Source: Planctomycetota bacterium
GTDB lineage: Bacteria > Planctomycetota > Phycisphaerae > Sedimentisphaerales > Anaerobacaceae
DNA: 32,333 bases
NCBI GenBank assembly: GCA_013349615.1
Contig: DUZJ01000041.1
Coordinates: forward strand, 1 to 32,333
Reading direction: 5' to 3'
Positions 15,342 to 23,631 of the stretch are shown here, in pieces. The position numbers and the translations under genes were made by a program. How positions within the stretch are numbered: the first letter of the stretch is position 1; each line of letters begins with the position of its first letter. A model generated the notes under the pieces. It saw only the letters and a list, made by a program, of their open reading frames with translations. It did not search any database and was not told the DNA's origin.

Positions 15342-18300
15342 AGATTACGTTCGGCGCCGCTCTGGACGGCCTCGCCGCGGATGCACAATACGCTCTTCGT
15401 GCCCGAATCACGGGCGATGGCCGCAACATCGGGGAGTTCACGAGCAAGACCTTCAAGGGAAACGACCTCAAGGGTGGCCGCGTCGCATTTACGGAGAACT
15501 TCAAGCCCAAGAAACTCTGGGACGTTCATACGCCTCAAAACACATACCACCTCAATCTCTCGCTGCTGGAGTCCGGCGGGAAGGTGCTGGACGTCGGCCA
15601 CCCCGTGCGCTTCGGGTTCCGCGAGTTCCGGATTGACGGCCGCGACTTCTTCCTGAACGGTACCCGCATCTTCCTGTCCGCCGTTCCGCTGGACAACGCC
15701 CAGATAGGGGCCGCCTGGGCGAACTACGGGGCAGCCCTGGAGAGCCTAAAACGGCTCAAGAGCTTCGGTATCAACTTCGTCTATACGCACAACTACGGCT
15801 GCGAGCCGGGCTCACATCTAAGCTTCGCAGAAGTTCTCAAGGCTGCCGACGATGTGGGGATGTTAGTGGCCCTTTCCCAGCCGCATTTCGCCCACTACGA
15901 CTGGGAGGCGTCCGACGCCGATGAGGCCAACGGCTACGCTCGCCACGCGGAGTTCTACGTGCGGGTCGCCCAGAACCATCCATCGGTCGTGTTCTATTCC
16001 ATGAGCCATAACGCGACCGGGTACAACGAGGACATGAACCCGGACATGATAGATGGGATACAGAATCCCCGCGACACGTGGTCTTTGAGGAACTCCAGGC
16101 GCGCTTCGCGCGCCGAAGCAATCGTAACGGGCCTGGACCCAGGCCGCATCGTCTATCACCACTCATCGGGGAACCTCGGCCCCATGCATACGAGTAACTT
16201 CTACGCGAACTTCGTCCCTATCCAGGAGATGTCCGACTGGTTCGAGCACTGGGCGACGTTGGGCGTCAAGCCGGTCTTCACGTGCGAGTACAGTGTGCCG
16301 TTTCCCTGGGACTGGACGATGTACCGCGGTTGGTACAAAGGCAAACGGTCATTCGGCAGCGCAAAGGTGCCGTGGGAGTTCTGCCTCGCGGAGTGGAACT
16401 CGCAGTTCTTCGGAGACGAAGCCTTCAATATCAGCGAGATGGAGAAGACGAACCTGCGCTGGGAGGCCAGGCAGTTCCGGGCCGGCAGCCTCTGGCACCG
16501 ATGGGACTATCCCCACGTTGTAGGTTCGAGCGGCTTCGCCGAACGCCAGGGCGTATATGCAATGTACTTCACCGACAACTGGCGCGCTTTTCGCACGTGG
16601 GGGATGTCGGCGAACTCCCCGTGGTCCCACGGGCACTACTGGACGCTGCGCGACGGCGTCGACAAGGGCCGCAAGGAGTTCGGTGTTGACTGGGAGAACC
16701 TGCAGCGGCCGGGTTTCAGTCCGGACTACATTGAGCAGCGGTACGAACGGGTGGACCTGGCCTTCGAGCATTCGGATTGGATTCCCACTGTCGCAGCGCA
16801 AGCCCTGATTCGCAATAACCGGCCGCTGCTGGCTTACATCGGCGGCAAGCCGTCGGCCTTCACGAGCAAGGACCATAACTTCTATCCGGGCGACGCGCTC
16901 GAGAAACAGCTCATCGTCATCAACAACTCGCGCGAAACCGTGAGAGCGAATTGCAAGTGGTCGCTCGGCCTGCCCCGGACAGTAGAGGGTGAAAGGCAAG
17001 TCACTATACGTACGGGGGAACAGCAGCGCATTGCGTTGCGTTTTCAACTACCCACGGCCCTGGCCCCCGGCAAGTATGAACTCAGCGCGACCTTCAAGCT
17101 CGGCAACGGCCAGACCCAGAAGGATTGCTTCTCCGTTCACGTGCTGCCTCACCCACCAGCTCCACGGGCGGTCGGGAAGATTGTGCTCTTCGACCCGAAA
17201 GGGAAGACCGGGAAGCTATTGAACGGGATGGGGCTCCGGTGCCGGTCCGTGGATGCGACCGCCGACCTGTCGGCATACGACATCCTCATCGTGGGCAAGT
17301 CCGCCCTGACGGCGGAAGGTCCGGCACCGGACATCGCACGCGTGCGCGACGGACTGAAAGTGCTCATGTTCGAGCAGACGTCGGATGTGCTGGAGAAGCG
17401 GTTCGGGTTCCGCGTCGCTGAATACGGTCTGCGAAATGTCTTCAAGCGAGTGTCCGAACATCCGCTGTTGGCGGGGATAGAAGCGGAGCACTTGCGTAAC
17501 TGGCGCGGCGAAGCGACAATCCTGCCCTCGCGCCTGGACTACAAGCTGAATCCCCGCTTCAACGGTGCGCCGACTGTCAATTGGTGTGGGATACCTGTCA
17601 CGCGGCTTTGGCGATGCGGTAATCGCGGCAATGTCGCCTCCGTCCTCATCGAAAAGCCCGCGAGGGGTGATTTTCTACCCATCCTCGACGGCGGCTACAG
17701 CCTCCAGTACAGCCCGCTGATGGAGTACCGCGAAGGCAAAGGAATGGTGCTGTTCTGCCAGATGGACGTGACAGGTCGGACCGAGAGCGACCCGGCGGCG
17801 GAGACGCTGTCCCGGAACATCCTCCAGTACGTATCGGCCTGGCAGCCGGCCCCGAGGCGGCAGGCCGTCTACGTCGGCGACCCCGCCGGAAAGAAGCATC
17901 TCGAATCCGCAGGCGTCTCCCCGGTTTCCTACGACGGTGGGAGCCTGTCCGCCGACCAGGTTCTCGTTGTCGGACCCGGCGGGGGACAGAAGCTTGCGAG
18001 GGACGCAGCAGCCGTCGCCGACTGGCTGAAGGCGGGCGGCAACCTGCTGGCGATCGGTCTCGCCGAGCAGGAAACGAACGTATTTCTGCCGCTGAAGGTC
18101 CGCATGAAAGAGGCCGAGCACATCGCAACCTATTTCGAGCCGTTCGGCGTCAACTCTCTGCCGGCTGGAGTGGGACCGGCGGACGTCCACAACCGCGACC
18201 CGCGAAAACTGCCCCTCGTCTCGGCAGGAGCTGCGACCATCGGTAATGGCGTTCTCGCCAGGGCGAAGAACGTGAACATCGTCTTCTGTCAACTCGCACC

Positions 18301-18529
18301 CTGGCAGTTCGACTACAAGAAACTCTACAACGTGAAGAGAACGTTCCGCCGCACCAGCTACCTTGTCACGCGCCTGTTGGCCAATATGGGAGCGACCGGG
18401 ACGACCCCTTTTCTTCAGCGCTTCCACAACCCCGTGGACGCATCCAAGGCCGAGAAGCGGTGGCTGGACGGCCTCTATATGGATGTGCCGGAAGAGTGGG
18501 ACGACCCTTACCGATTCTTCCGCTGGTAG
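15338..18529 (+). CDS. GH2-type glycoside hydrolase, main part (barrel + C-terminal domains)
   Basis: These 1063 residues continue the preceding ORF. Order: immunoglobulin-like domain (1-100, ending VRFGFREFRIDGRDFFLNG, a GH2 hallmark), TIM barrel (about 105-500), immunoglobulin-like domain (about 515-603), then two Rossmann/GATase-like modules (about 612-700 and 830-930; for example GKIVLFDPKGKTGKLL). The nucleophile candidate is E317 in KPVFTCEYSVPF. The usual acid/base motif (WSxGNE) reads YSMSHN, so Asn225 takes the place of Glu. The protein may use another acid, act on an activated substrate, or bind only. There is no signal of its own; GTG 15338 has no close ribosome site. GC content is higher than in the housekeeping genes to the right. 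Confidence 0.83.
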   Translation: MKITFGAALDGLAADAQYALRARITGDGRNIGEFTSKTFKGNDLKGGRVAFTENFKPKKLWDVHTPQNTYHLNLSLLESGGKVLDVGHPVRFGFREFRIDGRDFFLNGTRIFLSAVPLDNAQIGAAWANYGAALESLKRLKSFGINFVYTHNYGCEPGSHLSFAEVLKAADDVGMLVALSQPHFAHYDWEASDADEANGYARHAEFYVRVAQNHPSVVFYSMSHNATGYNEDMNPDMIDGIQNPRDTWSLRNSRRASRAEAIVTGLDPGRIVYHHSSGNLGPMHTSNFYANFVPIQEMSDWFEHWATLGVKPVFTCEYSVPFPWDWTMYRGWYKGKRSFGSAKVPWEFCLAEWNSQFFGDEAFNISEMEKTNLRWEARQFRAGSLWHRWDYPHVVGSSGFAERQGVYAMYFTDNWRAFRTWGMSANSPWSHGHYWTLRDGVDKGRKEFGVDWENLQRPGFSPDYIEQRYERVDLAFEHSDWIPTVAAQALIRNNRPLLAYIGGKPSAFTSKDHNFYPGDALEKQLIVINNSRETVRANCKWSLGLPRTVEGERQVTIRTGEQQRIALRFQLPTALAPGKYELSATFKLGNGQTQKDCFSVHVLPHPPAPRAVGKIVLFDPKGKTGKLLNGMGLRCRSVDATADLSAYDILIVGKSALTAEGPAPDIARVRDGLKVLMFEQTSDVLEKRFGFRVAEYGLRNVFKRVSEHPLLAGIEAEHLRNWRGEATILPSRLDYKLNPRFNGAPTVNWCGIPVTRLWRCGNRGNVASVLIEKPARGDFLPILDGGYSLQYSPLMEYREGKGMVLFCQMDVTGRTESDPAAETLSRNILQYVSAWQPAPRRQAVYVGDPAGKKHLESAGVSPVSYDGGSLSADQVLVVGPGGGQKLARDAAAVADWLKAGGNLLAIGLAEQETNVFLPLKVRMKEAEHIATYFEPFGVNSLPAGVGPADVHNRDPRKLPLVSAGAATIGNGVLARAKNVNIVFCQLAPWQFDYKKLYNVKRTFRRTSYLVTRLLANMGATGTTPFLQRFHNPVDASKAEKRWLDGLYMDVPEEWDDPYRFFRW

Positions 18530-18621
18530 CGGTAAATTGTGAGTCTATTGCGGCGTTTGCCCGGTCCTGGGCCGATTGTCATAAGCAAAATGACGCTTTG
18601 TTAACAAAAGAGTTAGATGAA

Positions 18622-18696
18622 TCGGGGAGACAAGATTTGAACTTGCGACCTCTGCGTCCCGAACGCAGCGCTCTGGCCAAGCTGAGCTACTCCCCG
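18622..18696 (-). tRNA. tRNA-Pro (anticodon CGG)
   Basis: The minus strand folds into a complete 75-base cloverleaf. The acceptor stem is CGGGGAG/CTCCCCG with discriminator A, the D-arm is GCTC/GAGC, the anticodon stem CTGCG/CGCAG encloses loop TTCGGGA with anticodon CGG, and the T-arm is GCAAG-TTCAAAT-CTTGT. CCA is not encoded. It lies between the GH2 gene and priA. Confidence 0.95.
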
Positions 18697-18712
18697 ATAA
18701 ACCGGACAGCCA

Positions 18713-18741
18713 AGTATAGCAGCTCGCCCGGCGAATTGCAA
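18713..18741 (-). promoter_or_regulatory. Promoter of the tRNA-Pro gene
   Basis: On the minus strand, TTGCAA (18736..18741) and TATACT (18713..18718) are 17 bases apart. Transcription would start near 18706, about ten bases before the tRNA 5' end. It sits immediately downstream of the priA stop codon. Confidence 0.55.
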
Positions 18742-18742
18742 G

Positions 18743-21112
18743 CTATAATAAATTGACGGGGTCTATATCTATGGCGACTTTGACCGCCGGGCGAACAGGC
18801 CCTGCCGCTCGCAGGCCCGTAAACAATCGCTGTATAGTCCTCGCCTGTGGGGCCTGGACAATTATCTGCATCCTGTGAAACCGCTGTATCCGACTAATCA
18901 CGGCCGGCATAGGCCCACGAACGACTACCTTCAGACCTTCCCGCGTAACGATATGGTCAACCCTTTCTCGCATCATCTTACAGGCGGCCTCCAGTTTTTC
19001 AAAATTTTTGTCGCGCATAATGATAACTGCCAGCCGCCAAAACGGGGGCAAATTGCAGGCCCTGCGATGCTTTAATTCCTCCCTGACAAAACCGTCAAAG
19101 TCTGCATTGAGGGCAAACTGTATGGCCGGCTGGTTCGGCAGAAAGGTTTGAACAAACACCGTCCCCTTTTTCTCGGAGCGTCCTGCTCGACCGGCCACCT
19201 GGGAAATCAGTTGAAATGTTCGCTCGTTCGCTCGGAAGTCCGGCAGGTAAAGTGAAGTATCAGCACTGATGATGCCTACCAATGTTACGTTTGGAAAATG
19301 CAGCCCTTTGGCCAACATTTGCGTCCCGGCCAATATATCGATTTGGCCTTCGCCAAAGTCTCTTAGAAGCCGGTAATAGTCTCTGCTTGCCATAGAATCG
19401 CTGTCAATCCGTGAGGTTCGAGCCTGCGGGAATTTCCCGGCCAACTCCTCTTCGAGCCGTTGCGAGCCAAGTCCTATCATAGCTAACCCCGCGCCGCACA
19501 GAGGACATTTTTCAGGCACAAGCGTCTGCGCCAGACAATAATGACACACTGCGTACCCATAATCCATGTGTTTTCCCGTGACCGTTCGCATCCGGCTGCC
19601 GGCGAAGGCCTTTGATTTGTGAAAGGTCAGTGTTACATCGCAATTGCGGCAGTGCAGGGTATGCTTACAGGACGGGCAAAACACAAAATTGCTGTAACCG
19701 CGTCTGTTCAAAAGCAAAATTGCCTGCTCATTTTTGGCCAGGACCTCTTTGAGGCGCTCAGCTAACGGCCCACTTATTAAACTTATGCCATCGTGCGCGA
19801 AATGTTCCCGGCGCAAATCGACGAGTTTCATTTCGGGAAAGGCCAGGTCCATTACCCTTTTGGGCAAACGGACCAGACTAAAATGTTTTTTACTGCTGCA
19901 ATTGGACAGGGTCTCTAATGACGGTGTAGCGCTGCCTAAAATGCAATGGGCTTTGGCCAACTGCACTCGTTTTATGGCGACGTCCCTGCCATTGTACCGC
20001 GGCGCGGTGTCCTGCTTGTAGGCGGTCTCATGCTCTTCGTCAACGACGATAAGACCAAGTTTATCTAACGGAGCAAAGACCGCCGAGCGAGCGCCGATAA
20101 CCACGTCGGCTTCGCCGGACTTTATTGTCTGCCACTGCACGTTTCGCTGGGCGGCGGTCAATCCCGAATGCATTACAGCTATCTTTTTTAACCTTGAACT
20201 GAACCGCTGAACGGTTTGAGCGGTAAGAGCAATTTCAGGAAGCAGCACGATTGCGGTTTTGCCCTTTTGTAAAACAGCTTCGACGGCCCTTATATAAAGC
20301 TCGGTTTTGCCGCTGTCGGTAACGCCGTGCAAAAGGGTAACGCTGAATCCGCCTGAGTTTATCCGGGCGCTTATGGAGGCCAGTGCTTTCCGCTGGTCCT
20401 CGTTGAGTACGACCTTGTCTGCTTTTATCGACATTCCCTTCGGAATGGCGGGCAGAGACTTCAATATCGTCTTCCGTGCTATTTTGACAATCCGTTTTTC
20501 AGCTAATTTCTTTACAGGCTGATTTGTGCAGCCGACTGCTTCCAAGACCCGCCGCAGATCTAAAGCTGTTTCCGCGTTCGAAGCCGTCCCGGCCTGCAGG
20601 AGTTCGACAATTTGTTTTTGCTTCCTGCCCCTCAATTGCCTGACGGTTTCTTCCATATTGTCTAAGCTAATTGTCAGGTAGACACACTTTTCTATTCGGA
20701 CGCCTGCTCCTTTTTTCACCGCCCCCGGCACCGTGGCCGCTAAAACCTGACCCAGGGGACAAACATAATAACTGCTAATCCACCGGGCCAGCTCCATAAG
20801 CCGGGCATCTATCAACGGCTCTTTATCAATTACCCTGACAACTTTTTTTAGCTCCCGCCCCCTGCCGCGTGTGATGAAGGACTGCTCGGACGGAACGTCA
20901 GCTTCGACACAGAACCCGACCTCGGTTTTGTTTTTCCTGCCGAAAGGCGCTTCAATCCTCTGTCCCGGTTCGACCGGCCAAAGCTCATCGGGTACAAAGT
21001 AGTCAAACTCGGTGTCGGCAGCCGACTCAAACGCAACTCGAATAATATGACTGCAAACAGGCTCGGCGACCTGTTCCGATGCGAACAAGCTGTCTGCTTG
21101 GTATCTGCTCAT
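18743..21112 (-). CDS. priA: Primosomal protein N' (PriA helicase)
   Basis: This 789-residue superfamily 2 helicase reloads the replisome at stalled forks in the cytoplasm. An N-terminal 3'-DNA-binding domain (about 20-130, with RVAFESAADTEFDYFVPDEL) precedes the motor: Walker A GVTDSGKT (263-270), DEEH (358-361), ILGSATPSLET, and QVAGRAGRSEKKG as motif VI. Between the helicase lobes two zinc-binding knots are visible (CPSC-x5-CRNC and CHYC-x9-CPLC), all eight cysteines present. Length is slightly above the E. coli protein (732). The start MSRYQ is supported by GGTG and an upstream promoter-like sequence. Confidence 0.97.
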   Translation of the reverse strand: MSRYQADSLFASEQVAEPVCSHIIRVAFESAADTEFDYFVPDELWPVEPGQRIEAPFGRKNKTEVGFCVEADVPSEQSFITRGRGRELKKVVRVIDKEPLIDARLMELARWISSYYVCPLGQVLAATVPGAVKKGAGVRIEKCVYLTISLDNMEETVRQLRGRKQKQIVELLQAGTASNAETALDLRRVLEAVGCTNQPVKKLAEKRIVKIARKTILKSLPAIPKGMSIKADKVVLNEDQRKALASISARINSGGFSVTLLHGVTDSGKTELYIRAVEAVLQKGKTAIVLLPEIALTAQTVQRFSSRLKKIAVMHSGLTAAQRNVQWQTIKSGEADVVIGARSAVFAPLDKLGLIVVDEEHETAYKQDTAPRYNGRDVAIKRVQLAKAHCILGSATPSLETLSNCSSKKHFSLVRLPKRVMDLAFPEMKLVDLRREHFAHDGISLISGPLAERLKEVLAKNEQAILLLNRRGYSNFVFCPSCKHTLHCRNCDVTLTFHKSKAFAGSRMRTVTGKHMDYGYAVCHYCLAQTLVPEKCPLCGAGLAMIGLGSQRLEEELAGKFPQARTSRIDSDSMASRDYYRLLRDFGEGQIDILAGTQMLAKGLHFPNVTLVGIISADTSLYLPDFRANERTFQLISQVAGRAGRSEKKGTVFVQTFLPNQPAIQFALNADFDGFVREELKHRRACNLPPFWRLAVIIMRDKNFEKLEAACKMMRERVDHIVTREGLKVVVRGPMPAVISRIQRFHRMQIIVQAPQARTIQRLFTGLRAAGPVRPAVKVAIDIDPVNLL

Positions 21113-21122
21113 ATCACCAGCG

Positions 21123-21163
21123 ATTGTCCCAGCTTATTATAATACTGTCAAGACCACAACCAA
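21123..21163 (-). promoter_or_regulatory. Candidate priA promoter region
   Basis: Two overlapping minus-strand promoters are possible: TTGGTT (21158..21163) with a perfect TATAAT (21136..21141) at 16 bases, or a perfect TTGACA (21146..21151) with GACAAT (21123..21128) at 17 bases. The first fits the priA ATG at 21112 better, giving a leader of about 17 bases. Confidence 0.45.
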
Positions 21164-21245
21164 ACTCGCAAACAACAAAGTCTGCTTCCCTTCAGGCGTA
21201 TCGAGAACAATTTACAATAATCCTGTATCAAGTTACGGATTTATT

Positions 21246-21284
21246 AAGGAGGGCAAGAAAATGGAAGTGAAAAACTACATATAG
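21246..21284 (+). other. Near-consensus Shine-Dalgarno and 7-codon ORF
   Basis: AAGGAGGG (21246..21253) is followed after seven bases by ATG and six further codons (MEVKNYI), then TAG at 21282..21284. It lies on the plus strand between two minus-strand genes. It may be a relic of a lost gene, a leader peptide, or chance. I see nothing else in the gap 21113..21310 besides the priA promoter. Confidence 0.25.
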
Positions 21285-21310
21285 TAACGTCCGCCGCGGA
21301 TACGGTTTCT

Positions 21311-22144
21311 TTACGCCGTAAATGAACGGAATTCTTCGATGAGCAATTTCGTATATTTGCCGGGCCTTCCGTCCCCGATGGACCTGCCATCGAATTTGAC
21401 TACGGGGACAATATCTTTAGTAGTTACAGCAATAAAAAGTTCGTCCGAACAGCCCGCTTGCTGCGGCGTTAAAGATTTTTCGATAATTTCCAAGCCGATA
21501 TTTCTGCCTGCTTCGATTGCAAATTTGCGCGTAATGGAAGGAAGAATATTACCGGTAAGAGGAGCGGTTTGCACTTTTTTTTCGTTGATTGTAAAAAACG
21601 TCGAAGCGGCCCCTTCGGTTATAAGCCCGGCTTCATCAACCAATATCGCTTCGCCGCATCCCTTTTGTACAGCATCATGGCGGGCAAGAACATTGGCCAA
21701 AAGATTTAGCGATTTTATATCACATCTTTTCCATCGCCAATCCGGATGGGTCGATACAGCGATACCCCTGCTTTTTTCTTCCGTATCATCGGGAGCTTCC
21801 GTGACGGTAAGGAAGAAGTTCGGCTGCAAATTGGCGTCCCAGTTATGGTCTCTGGGCACTGAACCCCGGGTAATATGAAAATATATCCTGGCGTTGGAGA
21901 TACCGGCAGCCTCAAAGGCCCTCCGGACACGGGCACGAATCCGGTCGATTTCTACTCCGTCTATTTTGATTGCAGCCAGACTATTAGCAAATCTTTGCAT
22001 GTGTTCCTCAAGAGCAAAAATCCTGCCGTCGTAGCTTCGTACCACTTCATAAACTCCGTCACCGAAGTAAGTTCCACGGTCAAGGTAAGCCGACTCAAGC
22101 TCATCTGCCGGCACGATTTTGTCCTCTATCATGGCTATCTGCAT
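21311..22144 (-). CDS. Class IV aminotransferase, D-alanine aminotransferase-like
   Basis: This 277-residue fold-type IV PLP enzyme has RGTYFGDGVYEVVRSYDG at residues 23-40 (substrate entrance), the PLP lysine K144 in CDIKSLNLLANVL, and GLITEGAASTFF with the conserved Glu. The length and the DIKSLNLL motif favour D-amino-acid aminotransferase (D-Ala/D-Glu supply for the cell wall) over branched-chain aminotransferase, which is usually above 300 residues. 4-amino-4-deoxychorismate lyase is a further possibility. It stands alone, divergent from rplU. GAGGCG lies 7-12 bases upstream of ATG 22144. Confidence 0.85.
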   Translation of the reverse strand: MQIAMIEDKIVPADELESAYLDRGTYFGDGVYEVVRSYDGRIFALEEHMQRFANSLAAIKIDGVEIDRIRARVRRAFEAAGISNARIYFHITRGSVPRDHNWDANLQPNFFLTVTEAPDDTEEKSRGIAVSTHPDWRWKRCDIKSLNLLANVLARHDAVQKGCGEAILVDEAGLITEGAASTFFTINEKKVQTAPLTGNILPSITRKFAIEAGRNIGLEIIEKSLTPQQAGCSDELFIAVTTKDIVPVVKFDGRSIGDGRPGKYTKLLIEEFRSFTA

Positions 22145-22228
22145 AAAATCACGCCTCGGAAAGTGCTGACACCCGGAATTTTAACTTCATATTCAACAAA
22201 TAGGATACAAAAATATCTGATAATTTGC

Positions 22229-22256
22229 TTTACAAAAAAAATTCGGCGCGTACAAT
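22229..22256 (+). promoter_or_regulatory. Promoter of rplU
   Basis: TTTACA (22229..22234) and TACAAT (22251..22256) are separated by 16 bases, with an A-run in the spacer. Both boxes match the consensus at five of six bases. The leader to ATG 22303 would be about 40 bases. Confidence 0.55.
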
Positions 22257-22302
22257 ATCGCATCTATTCGCGTTTTTGAGTATAAAAGCTAAGGTTTTTA
22301 GA

Positions 22303-22632
22303 ATGTATGCAGTAATTGAACAAGGCGGAAAGCAATATAAAATCGCTGAAGGCGATTGTTTGAATATCGAACTGGCCGATGTCTCCCCTGATGCCAGGAC
22401 GATGGAGCTGGAGAAGGTCTTGCTTATAAATGATGACAAAAAGGTAAAAATCGGCACGCCCTACGTTAAGGACGCAAAAGTTATTGTCTCATTTAAGACC
22501 ACTGCTGAAGAGGCAGTAGTTAAAGGCAAGAAGCTCTACCCAATGCATCATCGCAGACGTAAACACAGTCGAAAACGCATTGGCCACCGCCAGAAATATT
22601 TGCAGGTTGTAGTCGATAAGATACAAGCCTGA
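22303..22632 (+). CDS. rplU: 50S ribosomal protein L21
   Basis: This 109-residue protein starts MYAVIEQGGKQYKI, the near-invariant L21 N-terminus, and contains the basic KLYPMHHRRRKHSRKRIGHR region that contacts 23S rRNA. Its length is normal. ATG 22303 is preceded by AAGG. In most bacteria rpmA (L27) follows directly; here the next 100 bases contain no such ORF and the next gene is on the opposite strand, so L27 must be encoded elsewhere. Confidence 0.97.
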   Translation: MYAVIEQGGKQYKIAEGDCLNIELADVSPDARTMELEKVLLINDDKKVKIGTPYVKDAKVIVSFKTTAEEAVVKGKKLYPMHHRRRKHSRKRIGHRQKYLQVVVDKIQA

Positions 22633-22731
22633 AAAGGGGGGTTCTCACCCAGACCTCAAAAGGAATACTTAAAGCCAAAGAGCCAGCAAGTCCAATTCTA
22701 AGTCGACAGGTTTGATTTTTGAATTTGCGTC

Positions 22732-23370
22732 TTACGCTTTCTTTTCTGTTACGAGCCGGTCGGCGTAAGCTTTCCATTCAGCGGGGCCGTTTTCAACAAA
22801 ATATTCGAACGACTTATCATCAACCAGCCGCCCCAACAGTGCCTTACGGTCAGCCGGCTCGGCCACGCCTTCGATAAGCCGTTTTCGAATATTCTCCAGC
22901 TCGGCCAAAAAATCGCCATGTTTATCGGTGAACGTCTGCTCCAGCTTTTTTCTCAGATGACCGGCGTAGGCGGGACAGTATCCTTCGGTGCCGATAGCTA
23001 TCTGCAGGCCGCCGCGTTTCACGACTGCCGGCACAAAAAAATCACACAGCCTGGGGTCATCAACAACATTACATAAAATCTCCAGCTCCTGACAGTCCTT
23101 GTAGATTTGCCCGTTGAGCTGCCGGTTATTTGTTGCAGCTATGGCAAGCACCGCACCTGCCAGATAACTTTTGGAATACCTGGACCTTATTAACTCAGCA
23201 TCGCTTTCCGCACAAAGAGCCGTCAGCATATCATCCACGTGCTCAGCCACGACAACCAGCCGTGCCCCGGCGGCCAGCAGCGCCTGGGCCTTTCGTACAG
23301 CCACAGCTCCACCGCCTATCACGACCGTACGGCGACCGGTAAGTTCGAGAAATATGGGATATTTAGCCAT
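22732..23370 (-). CDS. Precorrin-2 dehydrogenase / sirohydrochlorin ferrochelatase (SirC/Met8 type)
   Basis: This 212-residue enzyme matches the N-terminal half of CysG, or stand-alone SirC/Met8. It opens YPIFLELTGRRTVVIGGGAVAVRKA, with the NAD-binding GGGxVAxRK. CNVVDDPRLCDFFVPAVVKRGGLQIAIGTEGYCPAYAGHLRK holds the conserved Asp and the Ser/Thr-Gly-x-x-P region; the usual GxSP Ser is Glu/Gly here. It oxidises precorrin-2 to sirohydrochlorin in siroheme (or d1 heme) synthesis; iron insertion is possible. No methyltransferase or hem gene is beside it, although such genes often are. The convergent rplU ends 99 bases away. Confidence 0.88.
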   Translation of the reverse strand: MAKYPIFLELTGRRTVVIGGGAVAVRKAQALLAAGARLVVVAEHVDDMLTALCAESDAELIRSRYSKSYLAGAVLAIAATNNRQLNGQIYKDCQELEILCNVVDDPRLCDFFVPAVVKRGGLQIAIGTEGYCPAYAGHLRKKLEQTFTDKHGDFLAELENIRKRLIEGVAEPADRKALLGRLVDDKSFEYFVENGPAEWKAYADRLVTEKKA

Positions 23371-23439
23371 TGTAGCATTATTGTATTTATATAGTTGCCT
23401 GATAGCAACATCGATTTCAAAAGAGCTGAGAAAACGCCA

Positions 23440-23605
23440 AAAAAATAACCGCGGAGAACGCTGAGAGCGCAGAGATTAAATAAGAATAAAAGGGGGAAAA
23501 TAGATTCCCGCTCCTTCGACTCCTTCGATAGAACTCAGGACAGGTGCGCTCCCTTCGACAGGCTCAGGGCAGGCAGGACAGGTTTCGCGGGAATGACAAT
23601 TACCG
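23440..23605. repeat. Patchwork of short interspersed repeats
   Basis: This part of the gap 23371..23631 holds a CGCGGAGAACGC/GAGAGCGCAGAG segment (about 23450..23473), three CCTTCGA-type copies (23512, 23522, 23552) each followed or mirrored by CTCAGG, and the arms ATTCCCGC (near 23503) and GCGGGAAT (near 23587) in inverted orientation. Similar pieces recur at 31076..31200 and 31480..31520. No ORF is credible here. Confidence 0.6.
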
Positions 23606-23631
23606 GCATCCGTGTAATCTGTGGCTGGTTC

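Noticed and set aside
15325-15345. Programmed -1 frameshift in the GH2 gene
   Set aside because: No X-XXY-YYZ slippery sequence and no obvious downstream pseudoknot; an indel or re-initiation is more likely.
12631-18427. Many long antisense and out-of-frame ORFs in the GC-rich block
   Set aside because: High G+C lowers stop frequency; none shows domain motifs, and the sense frames are well supported.
18460-18756. 98-codon plus-strand frame after the GH2 barrel gene
   Set aside because: It overlaps the GH2 C-terminus and runs antisense through the tRNA-Pro gene.
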